This document shows, in pieces, positions 1 to 6,641 of a stretch of DNA of 40,949 nt. The position numbers were made by a program, and so were the translations under genes. The notes under the pieces are model-generated. The model worked only from the letters and a program-made list of their open reading frames with translations, was not told the DNA's origin and did not search any database. Source of the DNA: Butyrivibrio sp. NC3005 (lineage in GTDB: Bacteria > Bacillota > Clostridia > Lachnospirales > Lachnospiraceae); assembly GCF_000424545.1 (NCBI RefSeq), contig NZ_AUKC01000035.1:1-40949 (forward strand), read 5' to 3'. Positions within the stretch are counted from its first letter, which is position 1. Every line of letters starts with the position of its first letter.

Positions 1-9
1 CGTTAATTC

Positions 10-49
10 GGAATTTACGCCTATGGAGAGTACAAGAACTTGTGAGTAG
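10..49 (+). repeat. 40-nt fragment shared with the right-edge intron-like RNA
   Basis: Positions 10-49 match 40894-40933 at 37 of 40 bases, including the exact stretch GTACAAGAACTTGTGAGTAG. In both places a small hairpin follows (ATGCTTT pairing with AAAGCAT here; ATTGC with GCAAT at the right edge). The left copy is cut by the window start, so how far it extends upstream is unknown. No reverse transcriptase follows it. It is probably a remnant, or the edge, of a second copy of the same structured RNA. Confidence 0.6.
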
Positions 50-145
50 ATTGATGCTTTCATCGTCAAAAGCATACTCGATGAAGTAGGAATGAAACAT
101 AAAAGTTTATAACTTTTTATAAGTTTTCAGTAACGGATTATTCAT

Positions 146-691
146 ATGAAAAAGATGAAATACTTATTTAGTGGAATTTGTGTTTTGCTGATTTTAGTTC
201 TGGTTGTTGTTTTTAACAACAATTTTGCAAAAGGCATATATTTGAGGATGATTGATGCTTTTTTCGAATATGGGGTGATACAGACTAATAAACTAGAAAA
301 TACTAATTATGATGAAAAATGTGGCGAAATTACTAAAAAAACTCTTAATGCAAATTTGAAAAAACAGTCGCTAAACGAAGAGAAAAAAGCTGAGTTTAAC
401 GACCTTGTCTATAGGAAGTATTCACAGGGGCATGAGATAAATGCAAGATGTTTCTTAAGAGTAGACAAGGAAACTCTATCAAAAGTTTGTGAGCATCCTC
501 AATATGTTGTTATTTATGTTGATGGACAGGAAACTGCTAGAATAGATATTAGTGATGAAAATATAGAATATCAAACAATAAAATCAGGAAATTATGAGTT
601 TTATTTAGTTGATATGGACGGACATTATTGTGATATTTTATCAGAAGTTAAGGTGGATGAGCCGGTAGGAGGTTTTATAATATTGGACTAA
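146..691 (+). CDS. Membrane-anchored hypothetical protein
   Basis: This 181-residue protein is not recognised. A lysine-containing N terminus (MKKMK) is followed by one strong hydrophobic segment at about residues 6-25 with no clear cleavage site or lipobox. It is most likely an N-terminally anchored extracytoplasmic protein. The rest is soluble, charged and rich in Asn, Lys and Glu, and contains four cysteines. The last third (VVIYVDGQETARIDIS, then NYEFYLVDMDGHYCDIL) looks beta-rich. The gene lies alone between the 5' intron-like fragment and the convergent cyclophilin gene. A strong ribosome site is not evident before the ATG at 146. No function can be assigned. Confidence 0.6.
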   Translation: MKKMKYLFSGICVLLILVLVVVFNNNFAKGIYLRMIDAFFEYGVIQTNKLENTNYDEKCGEITKKTLNANLKKQSLNEEKKAEFNDLVYRKYSQGHEINARCFLRVDKETLSKVCEHPQYVVIYVDGQETARIDISDENIEYQTIKSGNYEFYLVDMDGHYCDILSEVKVDEPVGGFIILD

Positions 692-782
692 AAAGTTATT
701 AAAAAGTGTTGTTGTAGTGGTGTTGTTTATGTGTTTATTTAGATCTTTGGATGTATATGTTAAATATATGAGTAAAATCTAA
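681..782 (+). other. Possible decayed small membrane-peptide ORF
   Basis: Just past the 146-691 gene, in another frame, an open stretch encodes KKLLKSVVVVVLFMCLF and ends at a stop at 780-782. It reads like a lysine-led hydrophobic signal or membrane segment. No ATG lies where expected; the codon before the lysines is ACT, and the frame opens only at 681. It could be the remnant of a small membrane peptide, or a frameshifted tail of the preceding gene. Support is weak. Confidence 0.2.
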
Positions 783-867
783 TGTTCGAAATATTATATT
801 ATTCTACGTGCTATTTCTTGATGTAGAAAAAAGTTAGAATTTTTGGCTTCTTCGTTCCAAAACCACG

Positions 868-906
868 CAAACTGGTCACTAAGAAGTGTATTCTTTGACC
901 AGTTTG
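868..906 (-). terminator. Hairpin downstream of the cyclophilin gene
   Basis: CAAACTGGTCA (868-878) pairs perfectly with TGACCAGTTTG (896-906), an 11-bp stem with a 17-nt loop. It lies 58 bases beyond the cyclophilin stop codon. On the minus strand it is followed by CGTGGTTTTGG, a modest T-rich tail. It is likely a weak terminator for the minus-strand gene. Confidence 0.45.
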
Positions 907-963
907 CTGTCTGATTATTGGTTTTTCAAACTGTGCATTTGCTGCGCTTTTTGTGAAAACAGA

Positions 964-1494
964 TTATCTTTCACTTACCTTTTCTGGTTCGTCATATACT
1001 TCGCCAAAAGTATCAACTGTTACAGTTTTCATAACCTGAGGAATTACTGGACGGTCGCTCCAGTCAGTCTGAATCTCAGCAATCTTGTTGACAACATCCA
1101 TTCCTTCTGTAACTTTACCAAAAGCTGCATATTCTCCATCAAGATGAGGAGCATCCTTGTGCATGATGAAGAACTGTGAACCTGCTGAATCAGGAATCAT
1201 AGTACGTGCCATTGATAATACACCTTCAGTGTGCTTTAACTCATTTTTGAAACCATTGCTGGAAAATTCACCTTTAATGCAGTATCCAGGTCCGCCTGTT
1301 CCGTTTCCGTCTGGATCTCCGCCCTGCAGCATAAAGTTTTTGATTACACGATGGAAAATAACTCCATCATAGAATTTTTTGTTAATAAGACTAATAAAGT
1401 TCTTAACTGTGTTAGGAGCAATTTCAGGATAAAGCTCAGCCTTAATAACATCTCCATTTTCCATTGTAATAGTAACGATAGGATTCTGTGCCAT
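964..1494 (-). CDS. ppiB: Cyclophilin-type peptidyl-prolyl cis-trans isomerase
   Basis: This cytoplasmic cyclophilin catalyses cis-trans isomerisation of Xaa-Pro bonds and assists folding. Starting at the ATG whose complement is at 1492-1494 gives 176 residues beginning MAQNPIVTITMENGDVIKAE. That start has an AGGGAG ribosome site nine bases upstream; the longer reading with 21 extra residues has none. Family signatures visible are TVKNFISLI, the active-site FHRVI, FMLQGGDPDGNGTGGPGY, and SAGSQFFIMHKDAPHLDGEYAAFGKV. There is no signal peptide. Length and motifs fit small bacterial PpiB-type enzymes. It is divergent from the GNAT gene at 1659 and probably monocistronic. Confidence 0.95.
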   Translation of the reverse strand: MAQNPIVTITMENGDVIKAELYPEIAPNTVKNFISLINKKFYDGVIFHRVIKNFMLQGGDPDGNGTGGPGYCIKGEFSSNGFKNELKHTEGVLSMARTMIPDSAGSQFFIMHKDAPHLDGEYAAFGKVTEGMDVVNKIAEIQTDWSDRPVIPQVMKTVTVDTFGEVYDEPEKVSER

Positions 1495-1658
1495 TATATA
1501 TTCTCCCTTGTATATTTCTTTTTTGACGACTATATCATTATAAGCTAATATAGGCATTAGTAAAAGTAAATAAGTTGAATATGCAATTCAAAGGATACTC
1601 TATGCTGCGTAACCACGAATGAAAGGTGGAAAAAGAGAGCATTGAAAGGTTTTTATTT

Positions 1659-2585
1659 ATGATTATTGTATTTTTGTTTTCTGATAGATATGAGAAGAGG
1701 GCGGATTTTTTTGATGAGTTTTCCAAAGAGCAATCTTATTTAAAGAATGAAGGAATAGACAGCGTTTATTATATCGATGCAGATGCGGAGGCTCTTTTTA
1801 ATAAGATACAGGAAGAAAACAATGCATTTCCAAAAGGAATTTTATTTGTGTGCGAAAGTCTGGAAGACTTTTCTTTTATAAGTGAAAATGGTGGATATGC
1901 AATAGGAATGTCGAATACTTATGATGGGACGGTGCAGAAGTTTCCTAAGGCAAAATATATTTTTTCGGGTGTTGATGATACGTTTGCTGATTCTTTTATC
2001 AAAGCATATCAAAGGCTTTCTGGTGAACCTTGGGATATTCTCGAAACGCCTAGACTTATAGTAAGAGAAACTACTGTAAGTGATGTAGACGCTTTCTATG
2101 AGATATACAAAGACAAAGAGATGACCAGATATATGGAGGATTTATTTAAGAACCCGGAGGATGAGAAAAGGTACATGCAGGATTATATCGACAAGGTATA
2201 TGGTCTTATGGGTTTTGGAGTCTGGACAGTTATAAGAAAAGAAGACAATGCCATAATAGGAAGAGCAGGTTTTAGTATCAGAAACGGATTTGATGAGGTA
2301 GAACTTGGCTTTCTTATAGGTGTTTCTTACCAAAGAAATGGATATGCGTATGAAGTATGCAGCAGCATAATTGAATATGGCAGGAAAATGCTTGGATTTG
2401 ATAAAATCCAGTGTCTTGTGAAAAAAGAAAATAAAGCATCCATATCGCTTTGTACAAAGCTTGGATTTTGCGTGAGCAAAGAAGTGGAAATAGAAGAAGA
2501 CATTTATAATGGTGTTTATCTTGGGAGTGAAACAGAAAATAAAGCTCCTTCCAAGAAAGGAATATATGTTAAATTTGTAATTTAA
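1659..2585 (+). CDS. GNAT acetyltransferase with an unassigned N-terminal domain
   Basis: The ATG at 1659 has a GAAAGG ribosome site nine bases upstream and gives 308 residues; a GTG at 1626 would add 11. The C-terminal ~170 residues are a RimJ/RimL-type GNAT domain that moves an acetyl group from acetyl-CoA to an unknown amine. Its signatures are ETPRLIVRETTVSDVDAFYE, GRAGF, VELGFLIGVSYQRNGYAYE (the acetyl-CoA loop region) and ENKASISLCTKLGF. The first ~115 residues (YYIDADAEALFNKIQEEN, ILFVCESLEDFSFISENGG) resemble an alpha/beta fold but I cannot name the family. It is monocistronic and divergent from the cyclophilin gene. The substrate cannot be read from sequence. Confidence 0.85.
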   Translation: MIIVFLFSDRYEKRADFFDEFSKEQSYLKNEGIDSVYYIDADAEALFNKIQEENNAFPKGILFVCESLEDFSFISENGGYAIGMSNTYDGTVQKFPKAKYIFSGVDDTFADSFIKAYQRLSGEPWDILETPRLIVRETTVSDVDAFYEIYKDKEMTRYMEDLFKNPEDEKRYMQDYIDKVYGLMGFGVWTVIRKEDNAIIGRAGFSIRNGFDEVELGFLIGVSYQRNGYAYEVCSSIIEYGRKMLGFDKIQCLVKKENKASISLCTKLGFCVSKEVEIEEDIYNGVYLGSETENKAPSKKGIYVKFVI

Positions 2586-2657
2586 TCTGCCGAAAAAATA
2601 ATAGGGAATAACTTGTTATTTTATTTTACATAAGTTATGATGTTTAAGTTGTTACTT

Positions 2658-2676
2658 AAAGGGGCAGAGCCTTTTT
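2658..2676 (+). terminator. Compact terminator-like hairpin after the GNAT gene
   Basis: AAAGGGGC-AGA-GCCTTTTT can form an 8-bp stem including two G-T pairs, with a tri-loop and T residues at its 3' side. It lies 70 bases past the GNAT stop codon. It is short, so support is moderate. Confidence 0.35.
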
Positions 2677-2754
2677 GATGTAATTGACAAAATGTATATT
2701 TGAACGTTGTGATTGAGGCAAAATAGTTCATAAATTAGGATTGATGGAGATAAA

Positions 2755-4776
2755 ATGGACGCACAAAGTTTATTCGAGTTAATAGCTAAGGTAGTTGGCG
2801 GATTGGCATTATTCCTTTATGGAATGAATGTAATGAGTGCAGGTCTTACTAAGGCGGCAGGAGGGAAGCTTGAGAGTTCTTTAGCTAAAGTGACTGCTAA
2901 CAGATGGCTTGCATATATTTTTGGTATTGGAGTGACTGCACTTGTTCAGTCTTCTTCGGCATCTACTGTAATGGTTGTAGGACTTGTTAATTCAGGTATT
3001 ATGAAGCTTACACAGGCTGTAAATGTAATACTTGGAGCAAATCTAGGTACTACTGTTACAGCATGGATACTTTCTCTTAATGGAATTCAAGGTGGTAATT
3101 TTTTTACTAATCTACTTAAACCTACTTCGTTTACACCTTTTCTAGCGCTAATAGGTATAGCTCTTTTAATGTTTTCCAAAAATGATAAAAGAAAGAATAT
3201 AGGTACTGTATTATTAGGATTTTCTGTCCTTATGTTCGGTATGAACATGATGTCAGAGGCTGTATCTCCACTTAAAGAAAATGCTGGATTCCAGAACTTC
3301 CTTAGAAGTTTCTCCAATCCTATTATCGGATTCGTAATAGGTACTGCATTTACTATGATAATTCAGAGTTCAGCAGGTACTATTGGTGTAGTTCAGACCT
3401 TTGCAGGAAGCGGTATGATGTCTTATGGTATGTGTATTCCTGTTGTTATGGGTGCTGAAGTTGGAACTTGTATTACAGCTATTTTGTCATCATTTGGTGC
3501 TAACAAGAATGGTAAGAGAACTGCTCTTATGCATCTTTATTTCAATCTTGTGAAAACGTTTGTATTTATGTTCGGATTCTATACACTTAATTTTGTGCTG
3601 GGATTCGATTTTCTGGATAAGCCGGCCAGTGCAGCAGGACCTGCAGTTATTCATACTCTTGTAAACCTCATTGGAACACCTCTTATGGTTCCATTTTCTG
3701 GAATACTGGTAACGCTTGCGCTGCGTACTATTCCAATTGATGAGAAGGAGAAGGCAGATCAGGAGAGCAGTCAGGGTATTAAGACACTTGATGATAGATT
3801 CCTTTCCAATCCTCCTTTTGCTTTGGAACAGAGCAAACAGGCTTTGATCGAGATGAAGGATCTTGCTATGAAATCTCTTTTTACTTCTATTGAAGTTCTC
3901 AAAGAATATGAGCAGGAAAAAGCCGAGGAAGTTGAGAGATTGGAAAAGACAATTGATAAATATGAAGATAGTCTTGACACATATCTTATGAAAATAAATC
4001 AGCAGCCTCTTTCAGCAGGTGATAACCATGTTTTATCGGTGCTTCTCCATGCGATAAGTGACCTTGAGAGAATAAGCGATCATGCTCTTAACATTGCTCA
4101 GGTTGCAGAGAGAATGAACGAGAATAAGAGAACATTTTCTCAAAGAGCTGTAGAAGAACTTGAGATTTTCAGCAGCGCAGTCAGAGAAATTGTAATGATT
4201 ACTTTCCAGGCACTAGAGAATAATGATCTAAAGCTTGCTAAAAATGTTGAACCATTAGAAGAGGTAATTGATGGTCTTCATATGGAAGTTAAGAGACGTC
4301 ATGTCAGAAGACTCAGAAAGGGTAAGTGTACAATCGAGCTTGGATTTGATCTTTCTGATGTAGGAACTGACTTCGAGAGAATCGCAGATCACTGTTCCAA
4401 TATTGCAGTTGCGCTTGTACAGGTTAATGAAGACGGATTTGATACGCATGAGTATCTTGAGATGCTTCGAGAAGAGAAAAATCCTGCCTTTGAACAGGCT
4501 GTTTACTATTATGAGAGTAAATACCGTCTTCCTAGACTTAAGAAAAGTGAAGTAGAGGAAGAAGGCAGAATTGATGCATCATTTAAATCAGAGCATCATA
4601 TTCTCTTTGATATGAACGCTTTGCAGGATTCTTCTTTGGATAGTAGCGAAGATAATCTTATAGAAACTGGTTCTAAAAAGGAAAAGAACAAGGATAAGGA
4701 CAAGGACAAGGATAAGGACAAAGATAAATATAAGCCTTCAAAAGGTAAGAAGAAAAAGAAAAAATCAAAAAAATAA
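2755..4776 (+). CDS. Na+/phosphate cotransporter of the NptA/PNaS family with PhoU-like tail
   Basis: This predicted inner-membrane protein imports phosphate with Na+. Residues 1-330 carry about eight hydrophobic helices and the paired family repeats with QSS signatures: LVQSSSASTVMVVG in the first and IIQSSAGTIGV in the second. Residues ~350-570 are a helical PhoU-like domain (LLHAISDLERISDHALNIAQ and FERIADHCSNIA are the two PhoU metal-motif repeats). The 673-residue protein ends with an unusual low-complexity tail from about residue 640 in which KD pairs alternate and then lysine dominates. The start ATG follows GGAGAT. A strong terminator follows, so the gene is its own unit. Role is firm at family level; phosphate as substrate is by homology. 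Confidence 0.92.
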   Translation: MDAQSLFELIAKVVGGLALFLYGMNVMSAGLTKAAGGKLESSLAKVTANRWLAYIFGIGVTALVQSSSASTVMVVGLVNSGIMKLTQAVNVILGANLGTTVTAWILSLNGIQGGNFFTNLLKPTSFTPFLALIGIALLMFSKNDKRKNIGTVLLGFSVLMFGMNMMSEAVSPLKENAGFQNFLRSFSNPIIGFVIGTAFTMIIQSSAGTIGVVQTFAGSGMMSYGMCIPVVMGAEVGTCITAILSSFGANKNGKRTALMHLYFNLVKTFVFMFGFYTLNFVLGFDFLDKPASAAGPAVIHTLVNLIGTPLMVPFSGILVTLALRTIPIDEKEKADQESSQGIKTLDDRFLSNPPFALEQSKQALIEMKDLAMKSLFTSIEVLKEYEQEKAEEVERLEKTIDKYEDSLDTYLMKINQQPLSAGDNHVLSVLLHAISDLERISDHALNIAQVAERMNENKRTFSQRAVEELEIFSSAVREIVMITFQALENNDLKLAKNVEPLEEVIDGLHMEVKRRHVRRLRKGKCTIELGFDLSDVGTDFERIADHCSNIAVALVQVNEDGFDTHEYLEMLREEKNPAFEQAVYYYESKYRLPRLKKSEVEEEGRIDASFKSEHHILFDMNALQDSSLDSSEDNLIETGSKKEKNKDKDKDKDKDKDKYKPSKGKKKKKKSKK

Positions 4777-4804
4777 ATCGAATTTCAAAAAATTTGTTTC
4801 AGTT

Positions 4805-4848
4805 ATCCTCCGTGTTAATTATAATAGAACACGGAGGATTTTTTGTTT
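4805..4848 (+). terminator. Intrinsic terminator of the phosphate transporter gene
   Basis: ATCCTCCGTGTT (4805-4816) pairs perfectly with AACACGGAGGAT (4828-4839), followed by TTTTTTGTTTT. The 3' arm contains GGAGG (4833-4837), the only ribosome-binding sequence before the ATG at 4850. The same hairpin therefore both ends the upstream transcript and can hide the next gene's ribosome site. Confidence 0.9.
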
Positions 4849-4849
4849 T

Positions 4850-6001
4850 ATGAATATTAGAAAATTGAATCGTCTTGATACTTATATGGACAAAAACAAA
4901 CACTTGATTCCTGGCGCATCGCTTTTGGTGGAACACAATGGAAAAAGAGTATATGAAAAGGTTTTTGGCGTAGATAGAAAAGATAGTATTTATCGTCTGT
5001 TTTCTATGACCAAACCACTTACAGCACTTGCTGCCATGATTTTATATGAAAGAGGAGATTTGGATTTATTATCTCCTGTTTCGGATATTCTTCCCGCTTT
5101 CAAGAATATGAAAGTGGCATCTCCTAATGGAATACATGATGCAAGACATCAAATTTATGTAAGAGATCTTCTCAATATGACTTCCGGAATTGTTAAACCG
5201 GGGGACTATGGTGAAGCTGGTCAGTCTATGAATGGCATTTATAGAGAAGCTAGAATTCAGAGACGTTCTGGAATTCTAAAATCAAATGTAGATGTTGCAA
5301 ATAAACTTGCAGAAAGTTATCTTATGTTCGAACCTGGCGAAGGTTTTCATATGGGACTTAATGCAGAGGTTTTATCTGCTGTTATAGAACAGGTTTCCGG
5401 AGAAAGATTTTCTGATTTTATGAGAAAATATGTTTTCGAACCGCTTCACATGAGCGAAACCAATTTTTATATTGATGGAGACAAGGCTTTCAGACAGTCA
5501 GCAATGATGATGTTCGACGAGAAGACTGGTAAGGTTCAGAGAGCTGATGCCAATACACTTTCTAAACTTGAGATGGAAGATCCGTTTTCTAATCCATGGA
5601 TTGAGTCTGGAGGAAATGGTCTATATTCTACAATGGAAGACTATGCGCATTTTTGTGAGATGCTTATTAATAAAGGTTCTTTCCATGGAAAAGAGATTAT
5701 TGGCAAGAAGACCTACGGCTTTATGACCACTAACAATCTTGATATGGAGCTTGAGAAGAATGTTGCAAAGATTGGGAAAGAAGGATATGGCTATGGTAAC
5801 TACTTCTTTGTCATGACTGACACTATTAAGAATTCTTCAAATGGAAGCAAGAATCTAATCGAAGGTTTCGGAGAAGCCGGAACATATTTTATGGTTGATC
5901 CGCAGGAGGAACTTATTATTATCTTCATGCAGCAGATAGATGGAGGTCTTGATAAGAAATTTTACAGAGGTTTGAGACAGATAGTATTTGGTGCAGTATA
6001 G
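4850..6001 (+). CDS. Beta-lactamase-family serine hydrolase
   Basis: This is a 383-residue serine hydrolase of the class C beta-lactamase / esterase EstB / D-aminopeptidase superfamily. The nucleophile motif SxxK is SMTK at residues 52-55 (Ser52, Lys55). FEPGEGFHMGLNAEVLSAVI occupies the place where the family's Tyr-containing loop usually sits, and FGEAGTYFMVDPQEELIIIF corresponds to the C-terminal strand region. There is no signal peptide, so it is probably cytoplasmic and acts on an unknown ester or peptide. Its GGAGG ribosome site is 12 bases from the ATG and lies inside the preceding terminator. The Nudix gene starts 12 bases after its stop, suggesting co-transcription. True beta-lactamase activity is unlikely without export. 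Confidence 0.88.
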   Translation: MNIRKLNRLDTYMDKNKHLIPGASLLVEHNGKRVYEKVFGVDRKDSIYRLFSMTKPLTALAAMILYERGDLDLLSPVSDILPAFKNMKVASPNGIHDARHQIYVRDLLNMTSGIVKPGDYGEAGQSMNGIYREARIQRRSGILKSNVDVANKLAESYLMFEPGEGFHMGLNAEVLSAVIEQVSGERFSDFMRKYVFEPLHMSETNFYIDGDKAFRQSAMMMFDEKTGKVQRADANTLSKLEMEDPFSNPWIESGGNGLYSTMEDYAHFCEMLINKGSFHGKEIIGKKTYGFMTTNNLDMELEKNVAKIGKEGYGYGNYFFVMTDTIKNSSNGSKNLIEGFGEAGTYFMVDPQEELIIIFMQQIDGGLDKKFYRGLRQIVFGAV

Positions 6002-6013
6002 GGGGCAAATGTT

Positions 6014-6574
6014 ATGAAGTTTGAATCTATTACGAAGAAGGAAGAGGGTAATTTCATAACCAGATATGATCTTAAATATGAAACTGTAGATCATAAAGAG
6101 AAAATTTATGAGATTATCAGTAGAAACAAGGACTTAAAATCAAGCAAGGAACTTTCAGGGTTAGAGCCTGATGCAGTAGTACTCATTATGGAAGATGAGA
6201 AGCATGAAAAGATTCTTATCAATAAAGAATTTAGAATGGCTGTAAACAGATGGGTATATAACTTTCCGGCAGGACTTATTGATCCGGGTGAAAAACCAAT
6301 AGAAAGCGCTAGACGCGAATTGTTCGAAGAGACAGGACTTGAGCTTGTAGAGGTACTCGATGAAATCGGGCCTTCATATAGCGCTGTAGGCTTTTCTAAT
6401 GAGATAAATGTGTGCATAGTAGGAGTTGCCAGGGGCGTATTTAAAGATAGTACGTCGACTTTGGAAGAAATAGTACCGGGGTGGTATACCAAAGAAGAAG
6501 TTAGACAGCTTCTAAAAACAGAGCCGTTTGCGGCAAGAACACAGGCTTATGCATATCTTTGGAGCAGGGAATAA
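6014..6574 (+). CDS. Nudix hydrolase, ADP-ribose pyrophosphatase-like
   Basis: This 186-residue cytoplasmic enzyme hydrolyses a nucleoside diphosphate linked to another group. The Nudix box is complete: Gly87, Glu93, Arg101-Glu102, Glu105-Glu106 and Gly108 within GLIDPGEKPIES followed by ARRELFEETGLEL. The flanking FRMAVNRWVYNFPAGLIDPG resembles ADP-ribose pyrophosphatases, so ADP-ribose is the best guess, although substrate is not decided by the box. It follows the serine hydrolase by 12 bases and precedes the beta-glucosidase by 67, all in one direction with no terminator between, so a shared transcript is likely. Confidence 0.92.
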   Translation: MKFESITKKEEGNFITRYDLKYETVDHKEKIYEIISRNKDLKSSKELSGLEPDAVVLIMEDEKHEKILINKEFRMAVNRWVYNFPAGLIDPGEKPIESARRELFEETGLELVEVLDEIGPSYSAVGFSNEINVCIVGVARGVFKDSTSTLEEIVPGWYTKEEVRQLLKTEPFAARTQAYAYLWSRE

Positions 6575-6641
6575 AAAAGCGTTTCTGCAAGAAAGTTTTT
6601 CAGATAAATTAAGCAAAATCTAAGAAAATGGGGTATATCAA

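Noticed and set aside
886..1548. Plus-strand frames across the cyclophilin gene
   Set aside because: They are antisense shadows of a gene with clear cyclophilin motifs; composition is not protein-like.
4850..6001. Antibiotic-resistance beta-lactamase
   Set aside because: The SxxK motif is family-wide, and there is no signal peptide; esterase or peptidase activity is more likely.
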